A DNA stretch of 64,000 bases. It comes from DATAEG01 sp963703085 (lineage in GTDB: Bacteria; Actinomycetota; Actinomycetes; Mycobacteriales; Jatrophihabitantaceae). This document shows positions 17,509 to 25,321 of this stretch, in pieces. The stretch lies in assembly GCA_963703085.1 (NCBI GenBank), contig OY969789.1, forward strand, positions 2,232,001-2,296,000, read 5' to 3'. A model generated the notes under the pieces. That model saw only the letters and a program-made list of their open reading frames with translations. It was not told where the DNA came from and searched no databases. The position numbers were made by a program, and so were the translations under genes. Position 1 is the first letter of the stretch; each line of letters starts with the position of its first letter.

Positions 17509-18315
17509 TCAATCACGCCGCACCGCGTCCCACGCGACGGTCAGCTCGCCGAACCGCCACCGGTTACGCCGATCCAGCACCGGCCAGTCGCGGGTCAGCG
17601 CTTCGCAAGCGGCTACCCAGCGCTGCTCCGCGCCGAACGTGGCCAGCGGCGCAGCTCGACGCCACGCGGCGTCGAATGCGGTGAACAGATCGTGAATGCG
17701 CTGGCCAGGCACGTTGTGGTGGATCAACGCCTTGGGAAGCCGCTCGGCCAGATCACTGGGGGCACGCAGATCGCTCACCCGAGCGGCGAGTGTGAGGCTG
17801 CGCGGGCCATTGCGGTCCAGCAGTATCCAGGTGCCGCGCCTGCCGAGTTCGTCGCAGGTTCCATCCACCAACACGCCCAAGTCGGCCAGTAATGGCAGCA
17901 TCGTCTGCCATGCCGCAGCAGCGGCGGCCTCGTCGTACTGCCGCAGCACGTTGCCCGCACGGACCAGGGCCGGCCGCAGCCCGGCGAGCTCGAAGCCGCC
18001 GCGGCGGAAGTCCAACCACGGCGGGTCGGCCCACGGCAGCGCGGCGGCCACGCGGTCCGCATCGATTTCCAGGCCGATCACCCGGATGTCCGAACGCACC
18101 GCACGAAGCCGGGACGCCAACTCGATCGACGTAACCGCGCTCGCTCCGTAGCCGAGATCCACGACCAGCGGGTCGGCAGCGGCCCGCAATGCTGAGCTCA
18201 GTGTCGCGGCCATCCACCGGTCCATCCGCCTCAGCCGGTTGGGATTGGTGGTGCCCCGCGTCGGCAGGCCGAGTGCCCGCGCTCGACCGGCGGCCAACCG
18301 GGAGGTGCGTGCCAT
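17509..18315 (-). CDS. putative SAM-dependent methyltransferase
   Basis: About 268 residues from ATG 18315 (MARTSRLAAGRARALG). The Rossmann start VVDLGYGASAVTSIELASRL and the acidic strand-2 end IRVIGLEID fit a class I SAM-binding fold, although the glycine motif is unusual (DLGYGAS). The C-terminal 130 residues, including HHNVPGQRIHDLFTAFDAAW, resemble a conserved actinobacterial group annotated as methyltransferases. It ends 4 bp from the convergent metallophosphoesterase. The target is unknown, and the assignment rests mainly on motif I. Confidence 0.68.
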   Translation of the reverse strand: MARTSRLAAGRARALGLPTRGTTNPNRLRRMDRWMAATLSSALRAAADPLVVDLGYGASAVTSIELASRLRAVRSDIRVIGLEIDADRVAAALPWADPPWLDFRRGGFELAGLRPALVRAGNVLRQYDEAAAAAAWQTMLPLLADLGVLVDGTCDELGRRGTWILLDRNGPRSLTLAARVSDLRAPSDLAERLPKALIHHNVPGQRIHDLFTAFDAAWRRAAPLATFGAEQRWVAACEALTRDWPVLDRRNRWRFGELTVAWDAVRRD

Positions 18316-18343
18316 CCGGCAACTGTCGCATGCGCGCCGACGC

Positions 18344-18374
18344 AAAAACGGCGGCCCCCAGGTGGGGACCGCCG
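18344..18374 (-). terminator. intrinsic terminator of the MMPL gene
   Basis: On the minus strand, arms CGGCGG-N-CCCC and GGGG-N-CCGCCG surround a 4-nt loop and are followed by a run of five T (the AAAAA at 18344-18348 on the plus strand). It lies directly after the MMPL stop at 18394. Confidence 0.85.
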
Positions 18375-18393
18375 CCTCTGCGTTCGGTCTAGC

Positions 18394-20643
18394 TCAGACC
18401 CGCGCCAGCCGCGGGTCGTCGTCCGGCTGGGCCGGCGATTCTGTTTCGGCCGCCACCTCCGGAGGTTCGATCGACACCTGCGGAGTGATCTTGTCCAGCC
18501 ACTTCGGGTAGTACCAGTTGGCCTTACCCAGCCAGTGCATGATCGACGGCACGACGAACGTCCGGACGATGAAGGCGTCCAGGAAGATCGCGCCGGCGAA
18601 CCCGATCCCGAGCATCTTCGACACTCGGTCTGGCGTGAGGATGAAGCTGGCGAAAACCGTGATCATGATGAGGCCGGCCGCGGTGATGATCCCGCCGGTC
18701 TCGCCCTGGCCGACGGTGACCGCCTGGCGATTGTCCCGACGGTGGATCCACTCCTCGTGCATCCGGCTCACCAGGAACACCTGGTAGTCCATCGACAAGC
18801 CGAACAGCACGGCGAAGAAGATCACCGGGAAGAACGCTTCGATCGGGCCACCCTTTCCGACACCGATCGTGTCGCCGAACCAACCCCACTGGAAGATCGC
18901 CACCAGCAGACCGAAGGCGGCGCCGGAGGCAAGCAGGTTCATCGCCGCCGCGGTCAGCGGGATGACGATGCTCCGGAAGGCGATCATCAGCAGGATGAAC
19001 GACAACCCGATCACTGCCACGAAGAACAGCAACATCTTGGCCGACAGGACCTTGGTGAAGTCGATGAAGATCGCCGTCATGCCGTACACGTAGACATGGT
19101 TGCTGGTCCCGTTATACAGCTGCGGCAGGGTCTTGTTCCGCAGCACCTTGACCAGCTTGTCGGTCGCTTCATCCTGCGGGCCGCTGATCGACTTGAACGA
19201 GACCATCGAGACGTCCTTGGTCAACGGGACCGTCGCGATGCTGGACTTGTTCACGTCCGGGACCTGGGCCAGGGCCGAGGTGACCTTCTGCAGGTACGCC
19301 TTGTCCGCGGCCTGCGGCCCGGAAACGACCAGCTGCAAGGTGGAGTTGTATCCCTTGCCGAAGTCCTGCTGGATCAGGTCGTAGCCCCGGCGGGTCGTCG
19401 TGCCCTTCGGGTCGTTGCTCTGATCAGCGTGGCCCAGCCGCAGCGAGAAGAACGGCAGCGCGAGCAGTACCAGCACGATCAGCGCCGCTCCGCCGGTCAG
19501 CAGCGAGCGCCGCTGAACCAGACCCGCCCACCGGTACCAGAACCCGTGGGTGTGCGCCTCCTCGAAGTTGCCCGCACGAACCGCCTTGCGCTGCCGTCGC
19601 GGCAGCACCTTGAGACCGAGGAAGCTGAGCATCGCCGGCAGCAAGGTGAGCGAGGCGACCATGGTGAGGGCGACCGCGATGGCGACGCCGATCGCGACGC
19701 CGTACAGGAAGCTCACGCCGAGTGCGCACAGACCCAGCAATGCAATGCAGACCGTGGTTCCGGCGAAGAGGACCGCCCGACCGCTGGTGTTGATCGCGTT
19801 GACGATGGATTCCTGCACGCCCATGCCGGACGTCAGGTTCCGCCGGTGTCTGGTGACGATGAACAGCGCATAGTCCACGCCCACACCGATGACCATCAGG
19901 TCGGCGAGGTAGGGCGCGAAGCTGGCCACCGACATGCCGTGCGTCAGGATCGCGATCAGACCACCGCCGGAAGTCAATGCGGCGACTGCGCTGATCAACG
20001 GCAGGACGGTGGCACCGAAGGTGCGGAAGACGAAGAACAGGATGATTGCAGCGGCGAGAAAACCGACAAGTTGCGGAGTGTTGCCCCCGCTGTTGCCGGA
20101 CTCGACGCCGGTGAAGAACTCGCCGGTGAACTCGACCTGCAGTGAGTCCGACCGCAAGGCCTTGAGATCCTTGTAGACCGCATTGATGGTGTCGGTGTTG
20201 GGGTTCTCCACCGACCAGTTCACCGTGACGATCCCGGTTTGTTTGTTGGAGCTGAGCAGCTCTGGCTTCGCAGTGGAATTGCTGCCGCCCGGTTTCGTGG
20301 AGCAGCTGACCGTCGACCACGGTGTGGTGATCGAGCCGACCTTGGCGTTGCCGTCCTTGCACAGCGCCTGCAAAGCCGGAGCGAGACTGCTCGGGGCCGA
20401 GCTCAGCGATCCGCTCTTGGCGTGCAGCACCACGGTGCCGGAGGCGTTGTTCTGTTGATTGAGGCCGGCATTGTTCAGCAAGTTGCCGACCGTCTCGGTT
20501 TCGGTGTTGGGCAGCTTGAAGTCGTCTTTGTACTTCGCGCCGCCCATCGCCGAAGCGAGACCTTGGATCGCGATGATTGCGACGATCCAGGTTGCGACAA
20601 TCCACCAACGTCGCCGTATGGCGAGCTGGGCGATCTTCGTCAT
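18394..20643 (-). CDS. MMPL family RND transporter
   Basis: A 749-residue protein starting at ATG 20643 with AGGAGAGA upstream. TM1 (WWIVATWIVAIIAIQGLA) is followed by a large external domain (about residues 40-190), five helices, a second external domain (about 430-590) and five helices, giving 12 TM in total. The RND-type motif GVGVDYALFIVTRHRRN (TM4) and FGLSMDYQVFLVSRMHEEW (TM10) hold the membrane Asp-Tyr pairs that relay protons in MmpL3-like exporters. The likely role is export of lipids or envelope precursors. It ends in a strong intrinsic terminator. Adjacent minus-strand genes upstream are 236 bp away, so it has its own promoter. Confidence 0.93.
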   Translation of the reverse strand: MTKIAQLAIRRRWWIVATWIVAIIAIQGLASAMGGAKYKDDFKLPNTETETVGNLLNNAGLNQQNNASGTVVLHAKSGSLSSAPSSLAPALQALCKDGNAKVGSITTPWSTVSCSTKPGGSNSTAKPELLSSNKQTGIVTVNWSVENPNTDTINAVYKDLKALRSDSLQVEFTGEFFTGVESGNSGGNTPQLVGFLAAAIILFFVFRTFGATVLPLISAVAALTSGGGLIAILTHGMSVASFAPYLADLMVIGVGVDYALFIVTRHRRNLTSGMGVQESIVNAINTSGRAVLFAGTTVCIALLGLCALGVSFLYGVAIGVAIAVALTMVASLTLLPAMLSFLGLKVLPRRQRKAVRAGNFEEAHTHGFWYRWAGLVQRRSLLTGGAALIVLVLLALPFFSLRLGHADQSNDPKGTTTRRGYDLIQQDFGKGYNSTLQLVVSGPQAADKAYLQKVTSALAQVPDVNKSSIATVPLTKDVSMVSFKSISGPQDEATDKLVKVLRNKTLPQLYNGTSNHVYVYGMTAIFIDFTKVLSAKMLLFFVAVIGLSFILLMIAFRSIVIPLTAAAMNLLASGAAFGLLVAIFQWGWFGDTIGVGKGGPIEAFFPVIFFAVLFGLSMDYQVFLVSRMHEEWIHRRDNRQAVTVGQGETGGIITAAGLIMITVFASFILTPDRVSKMLGIGFAGAIFLDAFIVRTFVVPSIMHWLGKANWYYPKWLDKITPQVSIEPPEVAAETESPAQPDDDPRLARV

Positions 20644-20776
20644 CGGTGTTCTCTCCTGTTGCGGTCGTTCGGATTCACGCGGTGCACGGAGACCCCGCGC
20701 AGCGTGTAACAGAGTCCCGTCCGTAGCCCTTCCGGAGCCAGGGTGGTAACCCCCCAAATACCCCTGACATTTGTCC

Positions 20777-20792
20777 TCAGGGCTAACCCTGA
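20777..20792. promoter_or_regulatory. TCAGGG/CCCTGA inverted repeat upstream of the MMPL gene
   Basis: Arms TCAGGG and CCCTGA are separated by CTAA, and another CCCTGA lies 12 bp earlier. It is about 135-150 bp upstream of the MMPL start, in the 236-bp gap that must carry its promoter. This may be an operator, or the end of the upstream transcript. Nothing else is recognisable in the gap. Confidence 0.35.
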
Positions 20793-20879
20793 CCGGCCTT
20801 GGGGCCGTCGGGAAGCCGGATCAGTGTGCCCGGTTGAATCGCCGAACGCATGTCATTTCCGCAGCGCTCCACTCACTGT

Positions 20880-21449
20880 TCATGCAGTAGGCGCGCCACC
20901 GTCCTCCCGGTGTCGCCTCGGTGCGACGTCCTCGAGGTCCTGCTCCTTCTCGATCTTTCGCTTGACCCGGCCCAGTCCCGGGACGGCGCCCAGGATGTCG
21001 TTCAACTCTTTGGACACGTCGAGCAGATCGCGCAGGTCCGGAGCAACCGTGTCCAAGGTGTCGAGGATCGGGAGGATGTCGCGGTCCATCTTCTCGACGA
21101 TCTCAGGGAGCTGGTTGACCAACTGCACCACGGCCTGGACCTCGGCCGGGCTGGTGGTGCCGGCCAGCGTCGCGACGATCGGCTCGAGCTGCTCCAGCGT
21201 CGGCTGGAACCGATCGAGCAGCGGGCTGAGCCGCGCGGTGAGCTGTTCGGTGCGCTCGACGACCTGAGCGGCGCGTTGCTGGGTGCGGTCGATGTCACTC
21301 ATCAGCAGACTCACCCGCGCAACGATCTGCTCGACCTCGCCGACGACCGTCACCAGGCGCGGGACCAGCCCGATCGCGGTCTCCACCGCGCCGTAACTCT
21401 GTTCGACCAGCCGCACCAGGTCGGCCGGGCCGGGGAGCGGGAGTTTCAT
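20880..21449 (-). CDS. coiled-coil protein of unknown function
   Basis: A 189-residue, almost entirely helical protein with no membrane segment. Heptad-like stretches (VGEVEQIVARVSLLMSDIDR, then RTQQRAAQVVERTEQLTARL) lead to a conserved C-terminal part DTVAPDLRDLLDVSKELNDI, then AVPGLGRVKRKIE. The family is widespread in actinobacteria and is sometimes mislabelled as a RuBisCO-related protein; no enzyme signature is visible. The ATG overlaps the stop of the glutathionyl-hydroquinone-reductase-like gene by 4 bp, so the two are coexpressed. Confidence 0.7.
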   Translation of the reverse strand: MKLPLPGPADLVRLVEQSYGAVETAIGLVPRLVTVVGEVEQIVARVSLLMSDIDRTQQRAAQVVERTEQLTARLSPLLDRFQPTLEQLEPIVATLAGTTSPAEVQAVVQLVNQLPEIVEKMDRDILPILDTLDTVAPDLRDLLDVSKELNDILGAVPGLGRVKRKIEKEQDLEDVAPRRHREDGGAPTA

Positions 21450-22471
21450 GGCGCCACCGGATTCGCGACGCGGTCCGCATCGAGCGGCGGTCCGGGGGGC
21501 GTGCCGTCGCCGAACGGCCGACCGCCGAGTTGATCACGGTGATGCCGAGCGAGCCATTGCGCCGGATCGGGGCCGATGGCGACGATCTTCGACGGGTTCA
21601 CCGAATCCTGGACGATGTAGTAGTGCTGGCGGATGTGCACGAGGTCGACGGTGTCGCCGAAGCCGGGCGTCTGGAACAGGTCGCGGCTGTAGGCCCAGAG
21701 CGCTGGGTACTCGATCAACTTGCGGACGTTGCACTTGAAGTGCCCGTGGTAGACGGCGTCGAAGCGCACCAGGGTGACGAACAACCGGATGTCGGCCTCG
21801 GTGATCGTGTCGCCCACCAGGTAGCGCTGGCCGGTCAGTCGCTCTTCCAGCGCATCCAGCCGGGCGAACAATGCGGAGACTGCGTCGTCGTAGTGCGCTT
21901 GCCGCTTGCTGAAGCCGGCTCGATACACCCCGTTGTTCACGTCACGGAAGACGTCCGCGTTGATGTCGTCGATCTCGTCGCGGAACGCGACCGGATAGAG
22001 ATCGGGCGCTCCGTCGCGATGCAGTGAGCTCCATTCGGTCGCCAGATCGAGGTTGATCCGGTCGAAGTCGTTGGTCACCAACTGCCCGCTGGGGATGTCC
22101 ACGATGATGGGGACGCTCTCGCCGCCGGGGTATTCCGAGCGCCGAGCCCGGTACGCCTCCCGGATCAGGTGGATGTCCAGGACCGGATCGCGGTCGCCGG
22201 GGCTGCCGGTGGACTCGGTGAAGGCCCACTGGTTCGTGCCGTCCACCTTCTCTTGGACGGGCGCCACCACTGCCTGCGACAGCGCCTCGTCCAAGCCGAG
22301 TAGCCGGCGAGCGATCGCGACGCGGCTGGCCCAGGGGCAGGCCCGGCTGATCACCAGGCGGTACCGGCCGGCAGCGACCGGCCAGCCGTCCCCACCGTCC
22401 GCGGTGATCCGGTCGGCGAACGGGCGATCGGTGCGCTGAAACGCCTCGGCGGACTGGTACGTGGGGCTCAT
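21446..22471 (-). CDS. glutathionyl-hydroquinone-reductase-like (ECM4/YqjG family) protein
   Basis: About 341 residues starting at ATG 22471. The N-terminal thioredoxin-fold part has the catalytic-type cysteine in SRACPWASR. The C-terminal all-helical GST part has RYLVGDTITEADIRLFVTLV. The signature FKCNVRKLIEYPALW and the motif WAFTESTGSPGDRDP are typical of the family. Family members reduce glutathionyl-hydroquinones; in actinobacteria the equivalent thiol would be mycothiol, which is inference. The long open frame upstream into the divergent XRE gene is not coding. Confidence 0.88.
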   Translation of the reverse strand: MSPTYQSAEAFQRTDRPFADRITADGGDGWPVAAGRYRLVISRACPWASRVAIARRLLGLDEALSQAVVAPVQEKVDGTNQWAFTESTGSPGDRDPVLDIHLIREAYRARRSEYPGGESVPIIVDIPSGQLVTNDFDRINLDLATEWSSLHRDGAPDLYPVAFRDEIDDINADVFRDVNNGVYRAGFSKRQAHYDDAVSALFARLDALEERLTGQRYLVGDTITEADIRLFVTLVRFDAVYHGHFKCNVRKLIEYPALWAYSRDLFQTPGFGDTVDLVHIRQHYYIVQDSVNPSKIVAIGPDPAQWLARHHRDQLGGRPFGDGTPPGPPLDADRVANPVAP

Positions 22472-22537
22472 CGGTCGACCGTACCGACCGCTCAGCCCAC
22501 CGCGCTCGTTGTGAGTCCGGGCACGATTGCTAGCAGT

Positions 22538-22557
22538 GTGCTTGCAATTGCAAGCAC
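22538..22557. promoter_or_regulatory. perfect 20-bp palindrome, probable operator of the XRE gene
   Basis: GTGCTTGCAATTGCAAGCAC is its own reverse complement and begins 39 bp before the XRE start codon. An AT-containing perfect palindrome of this size in a GC-rich intergenic region strongly suggests a dimeric regulator site. The XRE protein it precedes is the natural candidate. It also lies 67 bp upstream of the divergent reductase-like gene and could control both. Confidence 0.65.
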
Positions 22558-22576
22558 GGCTCGGCACCCTGGGTAC

Positions 22577-22987
22577 ATGGACGTGGGCGGGCTGAAGGAC
22601 CAGGCCAAGAAGGTCGGGACCATCGGCTCGTTCATCCGCGAGCAGCGCGAGCAGGCACAGGTCTCCCTGCGCCAGCTGGCCAAGCTCGCGGGCGTCTCCA
22701 ACCCGTACCTCAGCCAGATCGAGCGCGGGTTGCGCAGGCCGTCGGCGGAGATCCTGCAACAGATCGCCAATGGGTTGCGCATCTCGGCCGAGCAGCTGTA
22801 CGTCCGTGCCGGGATCCTGGAGACCCGTGACGGGGATCCGCAGATCATCACCGCAATCATCAGCGACGCCGTTCTCACCGAGCGGCAGAAGAACGTCCTG
22901 ATCGAGATCTATGAATCGTTCCGCCGGGAGAACGTCCGGTCGGACGACAGCACCGAGCAGAACCCGGCGACCGGCCGCACGGCCTGA
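22577..22987 (+). CDS. XRE family transcriptional regulator
   Basis: 136 residues from ATG 22577. The N-terminal helix-turn-helix is SLRQLAKLAGVSNPYLSQIE followed by RGLRRPSAEILQQIANGL. A C-terminal helical part (DAVLTERQKNVLIEIYESFR) probably mediates oligomerisation. The gene directly precedes the hbhA-like gene, as the XRE gene Rv0474 precedes hbhA in M. tuberculosis. That gene order and the palindrome upstream suggest an autoregulator also acting on the hbhA-like gene. The earlier frame start at 22511 is rejected because the palindrome lies within it. Confidence 0.87.
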   Translation: MDVGGLKDQAKKVGTIGSFIREQREQAQVSLRQLAKLAGVSNPYLSQIERGLRRPSAEILQQIANGLRISAEQLYVRAGILETRDGDPQIITAIISDAVLTERQKNVLIEIYESFRRENVRSDDSTEQNPATGRTA

Positions 22988-23015
22988 GTCGCACACCACC
23001 ACTGGAAGGAGCGTC

Positions 23016-23804
23016 ATGTCGCTCGCAACAGACGTCCGCACCTACGCGGAGATCGCCTTGGAACAGGGCAAGCATTTCGTCGACCAGGCCCAGGGCCGGT
23101 TGACCAACGTCCGCGGCGAGGCTCGCGACTACGCCAGCGCCGCCGCCGAGGACGCCAAGCATTTCGCCGGCTCGTTCGCCGAGCTGGCTCGCAAGCAGGC
23201 CTTCGCCGTCATCGGTGCCAGCGACGCAGCCGTCGCGGCTGTGACGAAGCGGGTCGAGGAGCTGCCCAACGAGGCGCGCGCCAACACCGAGAAGGTCGTC
23301 GGTACCGCTAACCGCAGCATCGCCAAGGCCGGCAACAGCGTCGGATCGGTCCAGGAGCGGGCCCAGGCATTCGCGGCCAACGCCAAGGGCCTCGACCCGG
23401 CCGACGGGGTCAAGGTGGCCAAGACCACCGTCGAGGGCGTGCTCTTCCAGGCGAAGGCCACCTTCGACGCGCTCGCTCAGCGTGGCGAGCGGCTCACCGC
23501 TCAGCTGTCCCGCGACCCTCGGGTCGGCCGGGTCGTCAAGCTGGTCGACCGCACCGAGGACGAGGTGCTGGCGGCCGCCGCCAAGCCGGCCCGCAAGCGC
23601 TCCGCGCAGAAGGCCCAGGCGACGAAGGCCACCGCGCGCCGGTCCGCCGCTGCGAAGGCCGCGGCGAAGAAGCCGGCGACCAAAAGGACGCCCGCGAAGG
23701 CGTCCGCTCGCACCGCTCGCAGCACGTCCGCTCGGACGGGCGCTGCTCGGAAGTCCACAGCGGCAAAGACCAGCGCTCGGAAGGCTCCGGCAAAGCGCGC
23801 TTGA
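23016..23804 (+). CDS. hbhA: heparin-binding haemagglutinin-like protein (HbhA family)
   Basis: 262 residues with SD GGAAGGAG 5 nt before the ATG. Residues about 1-170 are helical and coiled-coil-like, beginning SLATDVRTYAEIALEQGKHF and including a stretch rich in Ala and Glu. From about residue 185 the protein is a lysine/arginine/alanine-rich tail with repeated AKKPA/ARK units, as in mycobacterial HbhA, where the tail binds heparan sulfate, DNA or lipid. The tail is longer than in the 199-residue M. tuberculosis protein. The gene order XRE, hbhA, DUF2516 matches mycobacteria. Alternatively it could be a lipid-droplet or nucleoid-associated protein of the same fold. Confidence 0.8.
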   Translation: MSLATDVRTYAEIALEQGKHFVDQAQGRLTNVRGEARDYASAAAEDAKHFAGSFAELARKQAFAVIGASDAAVAAVTKRVEELPNEARANTEKVVGTANRSIAKAGNSVGSVQERAQAFAANAKGLDPADGVKVAKTTVEGVLFQAKATFDALAQRGERLTAQLSRDPRVGRVVKLVDRTEDEVLAAAAKPARKRSAQKAQATKATARRSAAAKAAAKKPATKRTPAKASARTARSTSARTGAARKSTAAKTSARKAPAKRA

Positions 23805-23818
23805 GCACAACCACGCCA

Positions 23819-23861
23819 CGAGGCTGCCCCGCGCCGACGCTGTCGGTGCGGGGCAGCCTCG
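23819..23861 (+). terminator. strong hairpin after the hbhA-like gene
   Basis: Perfect 14-bp arms CGAGGCTGCCCCGC (23819-23832) and GCGGGGCAGCCTCG (23848-23861) enclose a 15-nt loop, 14 bp after the stop codon. There is no T-run, as is common for terminators of GC-rich actinobacteria. Confidence 0.8.
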
Positions 23862-23929
23862 GCTGCGCGACCGCCCCACTCCGCAGCCTGACATCGGCGC
23901 GATGTCGCCACGCTGGTTAGGCTGACGAG

Positions 23930-24256
23930 GTGCTAGCAGAAGCCCCCGGCGTCGCCGTCATCGGTGATGTCGAAAGCTGGATCATCAGAATCCTGTACTG
24001 GGGGCTCCTGGTGATCCGGGTATGGGCGTTCGTCGACTGCCTGATCCGTAAGGCCGCCGCGTTCCCAGCAGCCGGCAAGCTCACCAAGCCGGCGTGGGCG
24101 CTGATCACCGCGTTGAGCGCGGTCATCGGATACTTCCTCGATCCGTTGAACTTCCTGGCGTTGATCTCGCTGATCGCCACGCTGGTCTACCTCGCCGACG
24201 TGCGACCGTCGGTCAAGGAGATCTCCGGCGGCGGCGGCGGCAAGGGCCACTGGTAG
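23930..24256 (+). CDS. DUF2516 family membrane protein
   Basis: 108 residues with a GTG start. Three hydrophobic stretches (IILYWGLLVIRVWAFVD-like near residues 16-33; WALITALSAVIGYFL; LISLIATLVYLADVRP) are followed by a short glycine-rich tail. The pattern FVDCLIRKAAAFPAAGKLTKP is characteristic of DUF2516, of unknown function. Its position after the hbhA-like gene is the mycobacterial order (Rv0476). It converges on the DUF962 gene, 7 bp away. Confidence 0.85.
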   Translation: MLAEAPGVAVIGDVESWIIRILYWGLLVIRVWAFVDCLIRKAAAFPAAGKLTKPAWALITALSAVIGYFLDPLNFLALISLIATLVYLADVRPSVKEISGGGGGKGHW

Positions 24257-24263
24257 CCCGCGA

Positions 24264-24698
24264 TCAGGCGGCGCGCAGGGTGTCGGCCGGCCAGTTGCCC
24301 GCGGTGCGGTCCTCGGGGTGCCCGGCGAGCCAGTTCTGGGCGATCCCGGTCAGTTCGCCGTCCGCGCCGCGCAGCAGATAGCCCATCATCTGCAGGTCGC
24401 CGCGGAACGACCAGAGCGGGTGCCCGAAACTGGCCGGGTTGTTCTTCTCGATGATCCAGTGTGACGGCCAGGCGACGCCGTAGCCGATCGCCGGTAGCGC
24501 GAGCAGGCGCCGCCGCCGTCCGGTGAGCAGACCGCTGAGTGCGATCAGAGCGCCGGCTGTGGTGCCCAGGAAGTGCAGCTTGCGGGTCAGCGGTTTGCTG
24601 TGCATCGCCACGTAGTACGGCCAGAACTGCTGGTAGCCGGCGAACCGCCGACTGTCCGGCGGCGGCGCTGAGTCGGCAGCGTGCAGGGTGCGGGACAT
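24264..24698 (-). CDS. DUF962 / Mpo1-like membrane protein
   Basis: 144 residues from ATG 24698. The motif YYVAMHSKPLTRKLHFLGT followed by two hydrophobic stretches and SHWIIEKNNPASFGHPLWSF is the DUF962 signature, with histidines equivalent to those used by yeast Mpo1, an Fe-dependent 2-hydroxy-fatty-acid dioxygenase. Activity in bacteria is not established. It is last in a minus-strand run of five genes that includes an alcohol dehydrogenase. Confidence 0.82.
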   Translation of the reverse strand: MSRTLHAADSAPPPDSRRFAGYQQFWPYYVAMHSKPLTRKLHFLGTTAGALIALSGLLTGRRRRLLALPAIGYGVAWPSHWIIEKNNPASFGHPLWSFRGDLQMMGYLLRGADGELTGIAQNWLAGHPEDRTAGNWPADTLRAA

Positions 24699-24726
24699 GA
24701 GCACATCTTGCCGCACACCCGGGGCG

Positions 24727-25305
24727 TCAACGAGTGCGAATTCGCTTGGTGACACTCCGGACAGCGAGGTAGCCGATGCCCAGGCGGGTCAGCCACGGGG
24801 TGGCGACGATGAGCGGATCGAGCCACTGGTGCTTGACGTCGGTGCGCTTTCGCCCGAACCGCGACGCCATCCCGTGGTGCGAGAACTCGGCCAGCACACC
24901 GGTCTCGGTAATCGGGTTGTCCGGGTGTCCGGTGAGCAACGAGCCGACGTAGCTCTCGGCCGAGTCGACCCGGTCGGCAGCCAGCAGCACCAGCCAGTGC
25001 GCGGCGCGTCCCTCGCTGTACTTCTTGTACGCGTATCGGCGCATCACCCCGGACAGGCCTCGCGGTGGGCACGAGGTGCCGAAGACCGGGGTGAGGAACT
25101 TGTGCTCCATGGAGCGTTCCCGGGGCCTGTTCTCGGGCTGGCGCTCGGGGAAGTCCCAGTGTGCACCACTCAGATCCTCGTGCCATTGCAGCCGCGGCAC
25201 TGCCGGCCGGTCCTTCGGATCCAAGTCCACGCCCCAGCCGGGGATGCGCTCGCGCAGCTGCTCGCTCGACTCCGTCAGCGGCCGCTCGCCCTTCGTGTAG
25301 ACCAT
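24727..25305 (-). CDS. uncharacterised actinobacterial protein next to Zn-alcohol dehydrogenase
   Basis: 192 residues from ATG 25305, with AGGAGG 7 nt upstream. It is soluble for most of its length, with a possible amphipathic helix near the end (PWLTRLGIGYLAVRSVTKRI). Recognisable conserved-looking stretches are GWGVDLDPKDRPAVPRLQW, HWDFPERQPENRPRERS and GTSCPPRGLSGVMRRYAYK. I do not recognise a characterised domain; similar proteins seem often to accompany alcohol dehydrogenases in actinobacteria. Only 16 bp separate it from the dehydrogenase stop, so it is in the same transcript. Confidence 0.65.
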   Translation of the reverse strand: MVYTKGERPLTESSEQLRERIPGWGVDLDPKDRPAVPRLQWHEDLSGAHWDFPERQPENRPRERSMEHKFLTPVFGTSCPPRGLSGVMRRYAYKKYSEGRAAHWLVLLAADRVDSAESYVGSLLTGHPDNPITETGVLAEFSHHGMASRFGRKRTDVKHQWLDPLIVATPWLTRLGIGYLAVRSVTKRIRTR

Positions 25306-25321
25306 GGCTGCCCTCCTGTTC

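Noticed and set aside
18535..20145. Long plus-strand open frame opposite the MMPL gene
   Set aside because: Antisense shadow with His/Gln/Asp/Arg-rich composition; the MMPL frame has clear motifs and membrane helices.
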